A stretch of DNA of 64,000 nt from Halopseudomonas formosensis (lineage in GTDB: Bacteria; Pseudomonadota; Gammaproteobacteria; Pseudomonadales; Pseudomonadaceae): the NCBI RefSeq assembly GCF_900115905.1, contig NZ_FOYD01000009.1:62001-126000 (forward strand). Direction: 5' to 3'. Shown here piece by piece: positions 34,438-49,405 of the stretch; the first letter of the stretch is position 1; each line of letters opens with the position of its first letter. A program made the translations under genes and the position numbers. A model generated the notes under the pieces. It saw only the letters and a program-made list of their open reading frames with translations. It was not told the origin of the DNA and did no database searches.

Positions 34438-37400
34438 TCAGAAATCGATGCGGTAGAAGAAGTCCAGTGAGCTGGCCAAGCCACCCACTGCTTCCAGATA
34501 TAATCGTTTGGTCAGATCGTAACGCAGTGCCAGCCGATTTGCCTGTTCAAAAACGCCAACTCCGTAGCGCAAACTCAGTTTTTCGGTGATATAGCCGGTG
34601 GCAACCACGCTGGTGGTCAGGCCGCTTCCCTCTGTATCCAGCTGAAAGTCATCAATGCCCAGTGAGCTGGCGATGTTCTTGGCGATCGGCGTGCTGCCTG
34701 CCATCCCGAGCGCCAGGGCAGCCTGTCCAAGCAGGTTGCTGTCCCCGGTATCGGCACCAAGCGGCCGTCCGAGGATCAGATAGGCCAGCGCCTGTTCCTG
34801 GGCCATGGCGGGTTCGGAGAACACTTCAGACACAGGTGCCTCGGCCTGTCCGGTCAGACGCAGTCCGGCGATGACATCATCGACTCGGCGTATTGCTTCG
34901 ATGTCCAGATAGGGCTTGCTCAGCGGACCGGCAAACAGGATCTGCGCACGGCGCAGCTCCAGTCGCTGGCCATAACCACGGAAGCGTCCATCCAGAATAT
35001 TCAGATCGCCCGTGGCCGTCAGGTTCTCCCGAACCTGCAGCAGCCCGCTGAGCCGCCCGGTAAGGCCGAAACCGCTGAAGTGCAGCTGATCGCCGACCAG
35101 CAGGCGGACATTGGCGGTGATGCCCAGCGGTGCGTCCTGCTCCATTTCGGGTTCGGCGCCAACGATTTCCGCATCCGGAGATACGCGAACCGCCGCCGGC
35201 GGCAGTTCTCGCACCGTGATTTCCCCTTCAGGTACCGCGATGTCGCCGGTGATATTGAGATTGTTGTCCTGTAGTCCGATGTGCAGGTCCGGACTGGTCA
35301 GCAGGTCGGCATAGGGAGCCACGCGAATGGGAAGATTCTCGCCATACAGTTTGAGGTCCACATGCATAGCCGGGGCCCAGGCGGCAGTCCCGGCAAGCCT
35401 GCCCTGCCCCGCTCCGCTGTTCCAGCGGCCATCGATGGACGCCTGCTGACCGGTAATGGCGACAAGCATTTCCAGCTGCTCGAAACTGACCGGCAGATCC
35501 GGTCCGCTGACCTGGCCATCACGCAGCTGTACCTGACCCTGCACCAACGGCTCCTTCAGCGTGCCGCTCAGGCTTCCATTGCCGATCAGGTCACCACTGA
35601 GGGTTTCCACCTGGGGCAGGAAAGGCCGCAAAATATCCAGTTGGACGTTGTCCAGCATGAATTGACCGACGAGCGTCTGAGCACCGCCGGGGTCGCTGAT
35701 ACTGGCCTGGACGTTCAGGTTGCCGAGCCCGCTGCTGAGCAGCTGCAGGCGCGTTTCAGCCCGGCGTTGGTCCAATTCGGCGGTGAACTCCAGGGTGTCA
35801 TAGGGCAGCTGCAACTCCTGATCCGGATTGCTGACGCGGATCTCACCCTGATGGCTGCTCAGGTGTACCGTGCCGACCGGTGCTGCGCCGCTGCGCTGCT
35901 GCAATCGAGCTGCCGCATCCAGCCGGCCCTGCCAGTCAAAATCCTCGGGTAACCAGGGCTGCAGGGAAGCCAGCGGGAAATTTTCCAGCTGCAGGTTCAG
36001 CTGCCTGTCGGGTAGCAGCTGCTGCTCGCCGCTGAAGCATAGTTGACTGTCCAGATGGGCCCAGCAATGGGCGCCAAGCCGCAGATCCCCATCATGCATC
36101 CGATAGGCGATGCTCGCCGGATCCTGCAACTGCCAGAGCATGTCATCGGCGGCTATATTGCCGCTTGCCACAGACCCGCGCCAGGCGTCGTCACCGAGCC
36201 GGCCCGACAGCCTGGCATCCAGCTCAAGCACACCGCCCTGAAGGTCTGCTGCCAGATAGTGGGAGGCCTTGTTTCCATCGATCGAGAGACTCAGATCCCC
36301 CAGGCGGGTATCGCCATTACGCAGGCGCGCCGCTGTCAGGTTCAGACTGCCGGGCAACTGCTCGTCGAGGGTGACCGTACCGGCCAGATCAAGGTTGGCC
36401 ATGGCAAAGGCATCGAAGGCCAGACGCTGCCCCTTGATGTCCATGCTGATTTTCGGCGACGCTGCCGCTCCGGATGCCTGAATCCGGCCGGCGAGATGTC
36501 CTCCAAGGCCAGGCCACAGGGTATGCAGGGCGGGCAGCTGCAGGTCCAGCGCACCGGACACCGTCTGCCCCCACTGCCCGGCTCCGCTGATCCGATTCTC
36601 ACCCTGCTGCAGATTCAGCTCGCGCAACTGCCACTGTTCATCTCTGGCGCCCACCGCACCCTGCAGGCTCAAGGGCTGGCGCCGCAGGGTGCCGCCGATA
36701 TTCCAGTCCGCGTCCAGCTCCAGCTGTCCATTGTGCAAGCGACCTGTACTGGTGACAGGCCCGCTCAGGGAGCCTGGCAACTGGCTGACGAACAACTGCG
36801 GGTTCAATCCGTCCAGGTGCAGGTCAGCCTGCCAGGTTATCGCCTCTTCCATTCCAACAGTGGCTGCGCCTGTGAGGCTGCCGCCCGAGGTGGTCAGCGT
36901 CAGTGGATTGATATCGAGCTGGCGCGCCGTACCACTCAGGGAAAGGCTCAAATCCGCAGTCTGGCCGCCGGCCCCACTGAGCCCGGCCTGCAGATTGGAC
37001 TCGATACGCTCACCCCGCAGATGCGCCTGGGCATTAAGCTGGTTCACCTGCAGGTCGCCGAGCGACTGCGGATACAGCCATTGCCAGGGAAACTGCAGCA
37101 TCTGCAGCTCGGCATCGGCGCTCAGCTGGTCTTCCCAGCCGAACCGGCCGTTGAGGTGCAGCAGGCGAGCAGGTTCGTCTGTCACGTTCAGTTGCAGCTC
37201 AACGCCACTGAACTCGCTGGTGGTGAGCTGCCCACTCAGCTGCAGATCCACATCACCGCCCTCGCCCTCCAGCCGGCTGCGCGCGGCCACCCCGATGCCC
37301 TGGTCCAGATCACCCTCCAGGTCCAGTTCGAGATCATGCAGGGTCAGGGTTTCCGGAAGCGACTGCGTTGCGAGGAAGGCACTCCCCCGCCAGCGTGCCT

Positions 37401-38157
37401 GCAGCGGCAGCTCCGCGCGCAGGGGCTGCACCTGGGCGGTAAGCTGACCGTCCAGATACCCGCTGCTGCGCGATTCCAGTTCGAGATTTGCGGCACTGCC
37501 TCCCAGCCGAGTCTGTAGCGCCCAGGGGCGACCATCGATCGGAGGCAGTTGAATATCAGCGAGAATCAGCAGTGGCCAATCCCCGCTCATGCGTACGTCC
37601 CCATCCAGTTGCCAGGCCATGTCCATACCCTGACCACTGAAGCGAGTGATGTGCAGGTTATCGCCGCTGGCCTGTGCCTGCAGCTGCACATCCTGCAGCA
37701 TCGCCGGCGCGCCATTGAGTTCCAGCCTGCCGAGGCGCGCCTCATGCAGGTGAATACCCAGCGGCAGCCGGATATCGGGCAGATCGATGTCCCGACGGGG
37801 CTCGTCCTCACTGTCATCGGGCTCGGTGAATACCTGAACGCGCTCGGCGGCCAGCAGTTCGATACACAGCCGCCTGCCTCCGAGACACCCCGGTGACCAG
37901 TTCAGTTGGGCCTGCTCCACTTCCACCCGCAGGGTCTGGTCATGCCAGAGAATCCGCGAAAAAGCCCAGCCCTGCCACAGCCGCCCTCCTTCGAACTCCA
38001 GCTGGAGACGCGGTTCCAGTCGTTCTGCCTGCTGCAGCAGCCAGCGGTTGCCCGCTTCGCTTCCCAACAGCCCCGCAAGCATGGTGAGCAGCAATACGCA
38101 CAGGACAAGCAATATCAGCAGGCCACGCAACAGGGCCCTGAGCAGAAACCGACTCAC
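34438..38157 (-). CDS. tamB: TamB, inner-membrane-anchored translocation and assembly protein
   Basis: 1,239 residues: N-terminal membrane anchor (LLRGLLILLVLCVLLLTMLA), a long repetitive beta-helical taco (AsmA-like) and the C-terminal DUF490 domain ending in alternating strands (SLRYGVGVFEQANRLALRYD, SLDFFYRIDF). TamB bridges the periplasm and helps carry phospholipids and barrels to the outer membrane together with TamA. It overlaps tamA by four bases (ATGA). Confidence 0.92.
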   Translation of the reverse strand: MSRFLLRALLRGLLILLVLCVLLLTMLAGLLGSEAGNRWLLQQAERLEPRLQLEFEGGRLWQGWAFSRILWHDQTLRVEVEQAQLNWSPGCLGGRRLCIELLAAERVQVFTEPDDSEDEPRRDIDLPDIRLPLGIHLHEARLGRLELNGAPAMLQDVQLQAQASGDNLHITRFSGQGMDMAWQLDGDVRMSGDWPLLILADIQLPPIDGRPWALQTRLGGSAANLELESRSSGYLDGQLTAQVQPLRAELPLQARWRGSAFLATQSLPETLTLHDLELDLEGDLDQGIGVAARSRLEGEGGDVDLQLSGQLTTSEFSGVELQLNVTDEPARLLHLNGRFGWEDQLSADAELQMLQFPWQWLYPQSLGDLQVNQLNAQAHLRGERIESNLQAGLSGAGGQTADLSLSLSGTARQLDINPLTLTTSGGSLTGAATVGMEEAITWQADLHLDGLNPQLFVSQLPGSLSGPVTSTGRLHNGQLELDADWNIGGTLRRQPLSLQGAVGARDEQWQLRELNLQQGENRISGAGQWGQTVSGALDLQLPALHTLWPGLGGHLAGRIQASGAAASPKISMDIKGQRLAFDAFAMANLDLAGTVTLDEQLPGSLNLTAARLRNGDTRLGDLSLSIDGNKASHYLAADLQGGVLELDARLSGRLGDDAWRGSVASGNIAADDMLWQLQDPASIAYRMHDGDLRLGAHCWAHLDSQLCFSGEQQLLPDRQLNLQLENFPLASLQPWLPEDFDWQGRLDAAARLQQRSGAAPVGTVHLSSHQGEIRVSNPDQELQLPYDTLEFTAELDQRRAETRLQLLSSGLGNLNVQASISDPGGAQTLVGQFMLDNVQLDILRPFLPQVETLSGDLIGNGSLSGTLKEPLVQGQVQLRDGQVSGPDLPVSFEQLEMLVAITGQQASIDGRWNSGAGQGRLAGTAAWAPAMHVDLKLYGENLPIRVAPYADLLTSPDLHIGLQDNNLNITGDIAVPEGEITVRELPPAAVRVSPDAEIVGAEPEMEQDAPLGITANVRLLVGDQLHFSGFGLTGRLSGLLQVRENLTATGDLNILDGRFRGYGQRLELRRAQILFAGPLSKPYLDIEAIRRVDDVIAGLRLTGQAEAPVSEVFSEPAMAQEQALAYLILGRPLGADTGDSNLLGQAALALGMAGSTPIAKNIASSLGIDDFQLDTEGSGLTTSVVATGYITEKLSLRYGVGVFEQANRLALRYDLTKRLYLEAVGGLASSLDFFYRIDF

Positions 38158-39860
38158 AACTCAGCCCCCATGGAAAAGTGAATGCGAAAGCCCTCATCCG
38201 GGTCGCTGATCGACTGGGCCAGATCAAGACGAATCGGCCCTACCGGCGACACCCAGCGAATGCCGACGCCCGCGCTGGTCTTCATCGGGTCGGTCCAGCT
38301 GTCCATGGCGTTACCGTGGTCCACAAAGGTCGCAGCACGCCATTTGGGGATGAATTCGTATTGGTATTCGAGACTGCCGGCGAGCATGAAACGGCCACCA
38401 ACCCGGTCGCCAGTCTCGTCAGTCGGCGACAGCGTCCGGTAGTCATAGCCACGCACGCTCTGGTCACCACCGGCGAAGAAGCGCAGCGATGCCGGCACAC
38501 TGGCGAATCCGTTGCTGGCGATGCCCCCAGCCTGCAGACGCCCCAGGAACCGATGCCGTTCATGCAACGTATACAGTCCCCGGGCGCCCAGGTGGAGTCG
38601 GATGAAATCGATATCCGAAAGCACCCCCGCCTTGGCGCCCTGCAAGTCCATCAGCAGGCTGTAACCTCTGGAGGGGTCCATCGTGTTGTCGCTGACGGTG
38701 CGCTGGAAGCCCAGACTTGGAATCAGCAGAGTACTGCGCCCCGAATCCGCACCCAGGGAGTAGCGCTCCTGTTCCAGGCGCAGGCCTATGCTGCGATCCC
38801 AGCCGTTGGCCAGACGCCGCTGGAGCAGTGCACCCAGCACCATGCTCTGACTGTCGGTATCGTCGATGTTTTCCCGCTGCCAGCCGGTGAAGAAACGCAG
38901 GTGACTGGACTGCGGCGGCGTAAGCGGAATCTGATACCAGCTCGAGAGTTTCTGTCGGGGCTCGGACAGCTCCATCTCCGCTCCCCGGCTGTGGCCACGG
39001 GAATTGAGCCAATGCTGTGTCCACTCGGCTCTGGCACGGGGGCCCACGTCGGTGGAAAAGCCCCCGCCGAAACCCAGCGAGTGGCGCTTGCGGGCGTTCA
39101 GGGTGACCTGCACCGGTATCTGCAGATCCTGGGCCTCGCTGGCGGGCGCCGATACCTGCACCGCATCGAAGTAGCCGCTGGCCAGCAACTCCCGGTTGAG
39201 CTTGGCAATGAGGTCGGCATCGTAGGGCACCCCGGGTTGGAACGGCACCATACGCTGCAACAGGTCTTCGTCGAAGGGGGTGTCGGAAAAACTGACCGCA
39301 CCCAGGTGAAAGCGAGGGCCGGTGTCATAGCGCAGGATGATATCTGCCATGCGCTGCTCGACATCGATCAGCATGCGGTTATCCAGAAAGCGCCCGGAAA
39401 AATAACCGTAGCGCAGCGCCTGGTTTTCCAGCAGGGATTTGGTGTCTTCGTAATGGCCGTGATGGAGTTGCGCACCGGGACGCAGGTGGCGACTGCGTGG
39501 TAGCCGGAAGAAGTCCTCCTCCGCACCCTCGCCGCTTACCTCCAGGGTCACCTCATCCAGTCGAACCGGCTCCTGCAAAGACACATCCAGACGCAGCACC
39601 GGTTTGGCATCGGTACCTGTCACCCGAGGGCGGACCCGTGCGTGGTAGTACCCAAGGGCCTGCAATGCACTGAGCGCCTGCTCCCGACTGGCCCGCGCCA
39701 TGCGCCACATGGCCTGCCGGCTGTCTGCCGAAATGGGGCCGATGTAGGCTTCTATGTTCTGCTTTGCAGCGTCATTGCGCGGCTGTATCACTACTTCCAG
39801 CTCCGCCCTGATCCCGGCGGTAAAAAACAGTAGTACCAGCAGTGCAAGTAAACGGGCCAT
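38154..39860 (-). CDS. tamA: TamA, Omp85-family outer-membrane protein
   Basis: 568 residues with signal peptide (MARLLALLVLLFFTAGIRA), three POTRA domains (about 22-265, including ALQALGYYHARVRP and LLASGYFDAVQV) and a 16-strand barrel holding the Omp85 lid motif VRGY (SVRGYDYRTL). It is the outer-membrane half of the TAM complex; tamB follows in the same operon. The divergent gene is xthA. Confidence 0.93.
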   Translation of the reverse strand: MARLLALLVLLFFTAGIRAELEVVIQPRNDAAKQNIEAYIGPISADSRQAMWRMARASREQALSALQALGYYHARVRPRVTGTDAKPVLRLDVSLQEPVRLDEVTLEVSGEGAEEDFFRLPRSRHLRPGAQLHHGHYEDTKSLLENQALRYGYFSGRFLDNRMLIDVEQRMADIILRYDTGPRFHLGAVSFSDTPFDEDLLQRMVPFQPGVPYDADLIAKLNRELLASGYFDAVQVSAPASEAQDLQIPVQVTLNARKRHSLGFGGGFSTDVGPRARAEWTQHWLNSRGHSRGAEMELSEPRQKLSSWYQIPLTPPQSSHLRFFTGWQRENIDDTDSQSMVLGALLQRRLANGWDRSIGLRLEQERYSLGADSGRSTLLIPSLGFQRTVSDNTMDPSRGYSLLMDLQGAKAGVLSDIDFIRLHLGARGLYTLHERHRFLGRLQAGGIASNGFASVPASLRFFAGGDQSVRGYDYRTLSPTDETGDRVGGRFMLAGSLEYQYEFIPKWRAATFVDHGNAMDSWTDPMKTSAGVGIRWVSPVGPIRLDLAQSISDPDEGFRIHFSMGAEL

Positions 39861-40004
39861 GATTCAATCCGATCAAGGGTGGCAGCAGGTCGATGGTGGC
39901 CATGGCCGGGAACACATCAACGACGCTTGCGGGAATGCTACCATGCATAATCTGAAGGGCCGATCCCCTATTTGCCCTTTCCGCGTCTTTTCAATGGGAT
40001 TTAC

Positions 40005-40820
40005 ATGAAAATAGTTTCGTTCAACATCAATGGCTTGCGCGCCAGACCTCATCAGCTGCAGGAGCTGGTCAATCAGCATGCGCCCGCCGTGATCGGGCTG
40101 CAGGAAACCAAGGTGGATGATCAGCAGTTTCCCCTCGAGGCGGTGCAGGAGCTGGGCTATCACGTGCATTATCATGGCCAGAAAGGCCATTACGGCGTTG
40201 CGTTGCTGACCCGTGATGAACCCCTGTGGGTACGCAAGGGCTTTCCGAATGACGGCGAGGACGCACAGTGCCGGATGATCAGCGCCGCCCTGCCCTGTGC
40301 CGATGGCCAGCCACTGATCGTGTTCAATGGATATTTCCCCCAGGGCGAGAGCCGGGACCACCCGATCAAGTTCCCCGCCAAGACCCGATTCTATGCAGAC
40401 CTGCAGGCCCATTTGGAGCAGAATTTCGATCCCGCCCAGCGCATCGTGGTAATGGGTGATCTGAACATCTCGCCAGAGGACTGCGACATCGGCATCGGTG
40501 AGGCCAATGCCAGGCGCTGGTTGCGTACTGGAAAGTGCAGCTTTCTGCCGGAGGAACGGGAGTGGCTGCAAAGACTCAAGGACTGGGGGCTGGTGGATAC
40601 CTTCCGGCATAAGAATCCCACAGTGAATGATCGTTTCAGCTGGTTCGACTACCGCAGTCGCGGGTTCGAGGATGACCCCAAGCGCGGACTGCGGATCGAC
40701 CTGGTCATGGCCAGCAAGGGGCTTATCGAACACTGCATCGACACTGGCATCGACTACGGGATCAGGAGCATGGAAAAGCCATCGGATCACGCCCCGGTCT
40801 GGGCCAGGTTCAGCCTCTGA
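40005..40820 (+). CDS. xthA: Exodeoxyribonuclease III
   Basis: 271 residues of the exonuclease III/AP endonuclease fold: [23 protein letters not shown] (metal Glu), [26 protein letters not shown] (catalytic Asp/Asn), RIDLVMAS and SDHAPVWA (catalytic Asp-His). It repairs abasic and oxidised 3' ends. Start at MKIVSF; upstream in-frame codons are not conserved in the family. Confidence 0.94.
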   Translation: MKIVSFNINGLRARPHQLQELVNQHAPAVIGLQETKVDDQQFPLEAVQELGYHVHYHGQKGHYGVALLTRDEPLWVRKGFPNDGEDAQCRMISAALPCADGQPLIVFNGYFPQGESRDHPIKFPAKTRFYADLQAHLEQNFDPAQRIVVMGDLNISPEDCDIGIGEANARRWLRTGKCSFLPEEREWLQRLKDWGLVDTFRHKNPTVNDRFSWFDYRSRGFEDDPKRGLRIDLVMASKGLIEHCIDTGIDYGIRSMEKPSDHAPVWARFSL

Positions 40821-40868
40821 CCGAGAAGCCTGACGCCACTTGCCGGCGTCAGGCTCCCGTGGCCCTGG

Positions 40869-43136
40869 TCAGGCCATTTCCTCCTCGGGTACGTCCAGAA
40901 CCAGCTCCCCGTCGCGCAGGGTGACGTGCACAGTGCCGCCGTGATCGGCCAGATCGCCGAACAGGATCTGCTCCGCAAGCGGACGCTTGATCTTGTCCTG
41001 GATCAGCCGCGCCATCGGCCGAGCCCCCATCAGCGGGTCGTAACCGTGTTCGACCAGCCAGTTGCGTGCTGCATCGTCCACATCCAGCAGTACATGCTTG
41101 TCTTCCAGCTGGGCCTGCAGCTCGGTGAGGAACTTGTCCACCACCGACTTGACGCTGTCGTGGGTCAGGCGGCCGAACTGGATGATGGCATCCAGACGGT
41201 TGCGGAATTCCGGAGTAAAGGTTTTCTTGATCACTTCCATGGCATCAGTACTGTGGTCCTGGGTGGTGAACCCGATGGACGCACGGGCCATGGATTCCGC
41301 CCCGGCGTTGGTCGTGAGCACTATGATCGCGTTGCGGAAATCCGCCTTGCGCCCGTTGTTGTCGGTCAGGGTGCCATGGTCCATCACCTGCAGCAGCAGG
41401 TTGAAGACCTCAGGGTGCGCCTTTTCGATCTCGTCAAGCAGCAGCACGCAATGGGGCGTCTTGTTCAGCGCCTCGGTCAACAGGCCGCCCTGATCGAAGC
41501 CCACGTATCCCGGCGGTGCGCCGATGAGGCGTGACACCGTATGGCGCTCCATGTATTCGGACATGTCAAAACGCACCAGCTCCACGCCCAGGCTCTTGGC
41601 CAGCTGCCGGGTGACCTCGGTCTTGCCTACCCCGGTGGGACCGGCGAACAGGAAGGAGCCGACCGGCTTGTCCGGCGACTTCAGACCGGCACGGGACAGC
41701 TTGATCGCCGTACTCAGGGCCTCGATGGCCTGATCCTGGCCGAAGACGACCAGTTTCAGATCCCGCTCAAGATTTTTCAGCAACTGCTTGTCGCTGGTCG
41801 ACACATGCTTGGGCGGAATCCGCGCGATCTTGGCCACTATGGCCTCCACCTCGGCGACATCAATGCGCTCGGGGCGGTCTTCCGCCGGTCGCAGGCGCTG
41901 ATAGGCGCCGGCTTCGTCGATCACATCTATGGCCTTGTCCGGCATGTGCCGGTCATTGATGTAGCGGTCGGCCAGCTCCGCAGCCGCTTTCAGTGACTCG
42001 TCGGTGTAGCGGATACCATGATGTTCTTCGAAGCGGCTGCGAAGCCCCTTGAGAATCTGGATGGTGTCGCTGACCGAGGGCTCGACCACATCCACCTTCT
42101 GGAAGCGGCGTGCCAGTGCACGATCCTTCTCGAAAATGCCGCGGAACTCCTGAAAGGTGGTGGACCCTATGCAGCGGATCTCACCCGAGGACAGCAGCGG
42201 CTTGAGCAGGTTGGACGCATCCATGACACCGCCGGAAGCCGCGCCGGCGCCAATGATGGTATGGATTTCGTCGATGAACAGGATCGCCTGCGGACGCTTC
42301 TTCAGCGCCTTGAGCAGCGCCTTGAAGCGCTTCTCGAAGTCCCCGCGGTACTTGGTACCGGCCAGCAGTGCGCCGAGATCCAGCGAGTACACCACGGCCT
42401 GGGTCAGTACGTCGGGTACCTCGCCATCCACGATACGCTTGGCCAGACCTTCGGCAATGGCTGTCTTGCCGACACCAGCCTCACCCACCAGCAGCGGGTT
42501 GTTCTTGCGCCGGCGCACCAGGATCTGCGCCACCCGTTCGACTTCGTCGGCGCGCCCTACCAGAGGGTCGATGCGGCCGAGACGCGCCTGCTCGTTGAGG
42601 TTGGTGGCATAGGCGTCCAGCGGATTGCTGGAGCTGACGGCTTCGCCGGCCTCCTCGTCAAGATTCTCGGAATCCATCTGCACACTTTCGCTGTCATCCG
42701 CCACCTTGGAAATACCGTGGGAGATGAAATTGACCACGTCGATACGGGCGATGTGCTGCTGCTTGAGGAAGAAGACCGCCTGGCTTTCCTGCTCACTGAA
42801 AATGGCCGCGAGTACGTTGGCGCCGTTGACTTCGCTCTTGCCGGAGCTCTGCACATGGAACACCGCTCGCTGCAGCACCCGCTGGAAGCCGAGTGTCGGC
42901 TGGGTTTCACGTTCGCTGTCCTGGCTCGGGATCAGGGGCGTTGTCGAATCGATGAATTCGGACAGCTCACGGCGCAGGCGTTCCAGATCAGCACCGCAGG
43001 CGCGCAGGACCGCCACGGCCGCCTGGTTGTCCAGCAACGCAAGCAACAGGTGCTCGACGGTCATGAACTCATGCCGTTTGCTGCGAGCCTCCTTGAACGC
43101 CAGGTTCAGGGTAATCTCAAGGTCTCTGTTAAGCAT
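40869..43136 (-). CDS. clpA: ClpA, ATPase subunit of ClpAP protease
   Basis: 755 residues: Clp N domain (1-145), AAA+ 1 with Walker A GEAGVGKT and Walker [13 protein letters not shown]+ 2 with GPTGVGKT and [11 protein letters not shown], and the C-terminal small domain. An [14 protein letters not shown] pore loop is visible. It unfolds substrates for ClpP. Start at [10 protein letters not shown]; upstream ATGs are in the leader. The adaptor gene clpS lies just upstream on the same strand. Confidence 0.95.
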   Translation of the reverse strand: MLNRDLEITLNLAFKEARSKRHEFMTVEHLLLALLDNQAAVAVLRACGADLERLRRELSEFIDSTTPLIPSQDSERETQPTLGFQRVLQRAVFHVQSSGKSEVNGANVLAAIFSEQESQAVFFLKQQHIARIDVVNFISHGISKVADDSESVQMDSENLDEEAGEAVSSSNPLDAYATNLNEQARLGRIDPLVGRADEVERVAQILVRRRKNNPLLVGEAGVGKTAIAEGLAKRIVDGEVPDVLTQAVVYSLDLGALLAGTKYRGDFEKRFKALLKALKKRPQAILFIDEIHTIIGAGAASGGVMDASNLLKPLLSSGEIRCIGSTTFQEFRGIFEKDRALARRFQKVDVVEPSVSDTIQILKGLRSRFEEHHGIRYTDESLKAAAELADRYINDRHMPDKAIDVIDEAGAYQRLRPAEDRPERIDVAEVEAIVAKIARIPPKHVSTSDKQLLKNLERDLKLVVFGQDQAIEALSTAIKLSRAGLKSPDKPVGSFLFAGPTGVGKTEVTRQLAKSLGVELVRFDMSEYMERHTVSRLIGAPPGYVGFDQGGLLTEALNKTPHCVLLLDEIEKAHPEVFNLLLQVMDHGTLTDNNGRKADFRNAIIVLTTNAGAESMARASIGFTTQDHSTDAMEVIKKTFTPEFRNRLDAIIQFGRLTHDSVKSVVDKFLTELQAQLEDKHVLLDVDDAARNWLVEHGYDPLMGARPMARLIQDKIKRPLAEQILFGDLADHGGTVHVTLRDGELVLDVPEEEMA

Positions 43137-43168
43137 ATGCGCCCCCATCATCAAGCGACATTGTTCGT

Positions 43169-43519
43169 CTAGGCTTCCCGTTCAATCTGACACATAAGCG
43201 GGTGCTGACATTCCCGGGCGTATTCATTCACTTGAGCCGCCTTGGTTTCCGCCACATCCTTGGAGTACACACCACAGACTGCTTTACCTTCAGTATGGAC
43301 CTGAAGCATCACTCGTGTAGCCGATTCGCGGTCCAGAGAGAAAAAAACTTCGAGTACCTCCACCACGAAATCCATCGGTGTGTAATCGTCATTCAGCATG
43401 ACCACCTGATAGCGTGGCGGCGGCTTGAGTTCGGGCTTTCCGGTCTGGACAGCCAGATCACCCTGGTCCTCATGCTCCGGTTGACCCGGCATCTGCATAA
43501 AGGTTAGTTGAATTTCCAT
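43169..43519 (-). CDS. clpS: ClpS, N-end-rule adaptor of ClpAP
   Basis: 116 residues. The conserved core is [20 protein letters not shown] with Asn-Asp and Met for binding of N-degron residues, followed by [20 protein letters not shown]. The gene precedes clpA with a 32-base gap. Start is uncertain between Met at 43519 (MEIQLTF) and 43498 (MQMPGQ); neither has a good ribosome site. Confidence 0.92.
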   Translation of the reverse strand: MEIQLTFMQMPGQPEHEDQGDLAVQTGKPELKPPPRYQVVMLNDDYTPMDFVVEVLEVFFSLDRESATRVMLQVHTEGKAVCGVYSKDVAETKAAQVNEYARECQHPLMCQIEREA

Positions 43520-43759
43520 CGTTGCATAGATCTTGTGTGTCGGTTTGAGGCCATGAAAACCCCACCGTTGCGCTGTGCGCGGCAGGTTCATGAGTGAAGT
43601 ATGCATCAGGCTACAGGCAAAATGTGCGCTGGTACACAGCTTGCCAGCACCCAACTTGACTTAAAATGATCCACTGTTAAAAAGTGTAACAGGCGTGCCC
43701 TGTATACGCTTAAGTGTATCGGGCGTTGGTTATGTTTGGGGACAGCAGAGGAATGCAGC

Positions 43760-44017
43760 ATGGAGATCGGCAAGGTCAAATGGTTCAATAATGCCAAGGG
43801 GTATGGCTTCGTCGTCGCGGAAGGACGTAACGAAGACCTCTTCGCCCATTATTCTGCCATCCAGATGGATGGATATCGCACGCTCAAGGCCGGACAGCCT
43901 GTGCAGTTCGAGATCATTCAGGGCCCCAAGGGTCTGCATGCCGTCAACATCCAGGCGTTGGGTGAGCCGGTACGCAGATCGGAAGCCCCCGCCAGCGATC
44001 TGGCAACTGCCGAGTAA
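43760..44017 (+). CDS. cspD: CspD-like cold-shock-domain protein
   Basis: 85 residues: cold-shock domain with RNP1 KGYGFVVA and RNP2 EDLFAHYSA. C-terminal tail is longer than in CspA, as in CspD, and the position divergent from clpS-clpA is the usual one for cspD. CspD binds single-stranded DNA and slows replication in stationary cells. The start follows AGAGGA. Confidence 0.9.
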   Translation: MEIGKVKWFNNAKGYGFVVAEGRNEDLFAHYSAIQMDGYRTLKAGQPVQFEIIQGPKGLHAVNIQALGEPVRRSEAPASDLATAE

Positions 44018-44115
44018 CCACAACCGCCCGCTCCTCCTGCTGTAACGGGCACTCCAGATACACACAAGCCGGCAAATGCCGGCTTGTGTCGTTCTGCAGT
44101 CGGTAAGGCAGATGC

Positions 44116-45372
44116 TTACATTGCAGCAATCACATCGTCACCGAACTCGGAGCACTTGCGCAGCTTGGCACCGTCCATCAGGCGCTCGAAGTCGTAGGTA
44201 ACGGTCTTGTTGGCGATGGCGCCTTCCACACCCTTGATGATCAGGTCGGCGGCTTCCACCCAACCCATGTGACGCAGCATCATCTCGGCGGACAGAATCA
44301 GGGAACCGGGGTTCACCTTGTCCTGACCGGCGTACTTGGGTGCGGTACCGTGGGTGGCTTCGAACATGGCAACCGAGTCGGACAGGTTGGCACCGGGAGC
44401 AATACCGATACCACCTACTTCGGCAGCCAGGGCGTCGGACAGGTAGTCACCATTGAGGTTCAGGGTGGCGATCACATCGTACTCGGCCGGACGCAGCAGG
44501 ATCTGCTGCAGCATGGCGTCAGCAATGGCGTCCTTGACAATGATGTTCTTGCCGGTGTTGGGATTCTTGAACTGCATCCACGGGCCGCCGTCCAGCAGCT
44601 CGGCACCGAACTCGTCGCGAGCCACTTCGTAGCCCCACTCCTTGAAGGCACCTTCGGTGAACTTCATGATGTTGCCCTTGTGCACGATGGTCACCGAGCT
44701 GCGGTCGTTGTCTACCGCATACTGCAGTGCCTTGCGCATCAGGCGCTTGGTGCCCTGCTCGGATACCGGCTTGATGCCGATACCGCAACCTTCGGTAAAG
44801 CGGATCTTGGTGACGCCCATTTCCTCGGTCAGGAACTTGATCACCTTCTCGGCTTCAGGGGAGCCTGCCTTCCACTCGACACCGGCGTAGATGTCTTCGG
44901 AGTTCTCGCGGAAGATGACCATGTCCACGTCGCCGGGGTTCTTCACAGGGCTGGGGACGCCGGTGAACCAGCGGACCGGACGCTGACAGACATAGAGGTC
45001 CAGCTGTTGACGCAGCGCCACGTTCAGCGAACGGATACCGCCGCCCACCGGCGTGGTCAGGGGGCCCTTGATGGAGACAACGTAGTCCTTCACAGCTTCC
45101 AGGGTTTCTTCCGGGAGCCAGGTGTCCTGATCGTAAACCTGAGTGGCTTTCTCGCCGGCGTAGACTTCCATCCAGGAAATCTTGCGCTTGCCACCGTAGG
45201 ACTTCTCAACGGCAGCGTCGACGACTTTCATCATGACGGGAGAAATATCGACACCGATACCATCACCTTCGATGAAGGGAATGATCGGGTTGTCAGGAAC
45301 GTTCAGGGAAAGGTCGGCATTAACGGTAATTTTGTCGCCGCTGGCCGGCACCTGGATCTTTTGGTATCCCAT
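44116..45372 (-). CDS. icd: NADP-dependent isocitrate dehydrogenase
   Basis: 418 residues of the E. coli-type dimeric enzyme. Substrate loop [12 protein letters not shown] carries the Ser that AceK phosphorylates; metal/substrate residues are in [15 protein letters not shown] and [13 protein letters not shown]. It competes with isocitrate lyase for isocitrate at the glyoxylate branch. Start MGYQKIQVP follows GGAG by seven bases. Its upstream region carries TGTAGT/ACTACA inverted repeats also found before aceA. Confidence 0.95.
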   Translation of the reverse strand: MGYQKIQVPASGDKITVNADLSLNVPDNPIIPFIEGDGIGVDISPVMMKVVDAAVEKSYGGKRKISWMEVYAGEKATQVYDQDTWLPEETLEAVKDYVVSIKGPLTTPVGGGIRSLNVALRQQLDLYVCQRPVRWFTGVPSPVKNPGDVDMVIFRENSEDIYAGVEWKAGSPEAEKVIKFLTEEMGVTKIRFTEGCGIGIKPVSEQGTKRLMRKALQYAVDNDRSSVTIVHKGNIMKFTEGAFKEWGYEVARDEFGAELLDGGPWMQFKNPNTGKNIIVKDAIADAMLQQILLRPAEYDVIATLNLNGDYLSDALAAEVGGIGIAPGANLSDSVAMFEATHGTAPKYAGQDKVNPGSLILSAEMMLRHMGWVEAADLIIKGVEGAIANKTVTYDFERLMDGAKLRKCSEFGDDVIAAM

Positions 45373-45699
45373 TTGTGACTCCGTTGTCGTTGTCAATGAA
45401 GAACCCGGAGGCTTGTTCCGGGTCGTAAGAATACGGCACTGGTGGGGCCGTATTGTTGTAGTTTTCCTACATAAAGTCACGCACTTTATAGTGGCGACCT
45501 CGATAATACGTCTGTTTCAGGGAATTGGCCATGGCGCGAACTCAAAGAATGTAGTGCGACTACATTTCTCGCTACAAGCGCCGCATACAGCATCTTGGCT
45601 GGTTTTCTCGGCAAATCCAATAGGCATATAGATGATGCCGGAAGATTTCACCACTGACGCTGTTTGCGTTACCCTATCGCCCTTAATCGGGAGTCATGC
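45373..45699. promoter_or_regulatory. icd / nudJ divergent region with paired inverted repeats
   Basis: No gene. Two copies of a 15-base inverted repeat: TGTAGTTTTCCTACA at 45457-45471 (one mismatch) and TGTAGTGCGACTACA at 45550-45564 (perfect), 93 bases apart and about 85 and 180 bases before icd. The same half-sites stand before aceA. They resemble what I recall of RccR (RpiR-family) sites in Pseudomonas, an assignment to be tested. Confidence 0.55.
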
Positions 45700-47880
<2,181 letters not shown>

Positions 47881-47930
47881 AGGAATAGCGCGGATGATGT
47901 ATAATTTGCGCCTTTCTGCCAGCCCTATAG

Positions 47931-49313
<1,383 letters not shown>

Positions 49314-49405
49314 GCTGCCGCGCTGCCCGGTCCAGGACCGGGCAGCAACCCTGAGCAAGCCCCCATCGCCACTCCACCCGCTCCAGCGCTCCGCGAGGCA
49401 CCGTC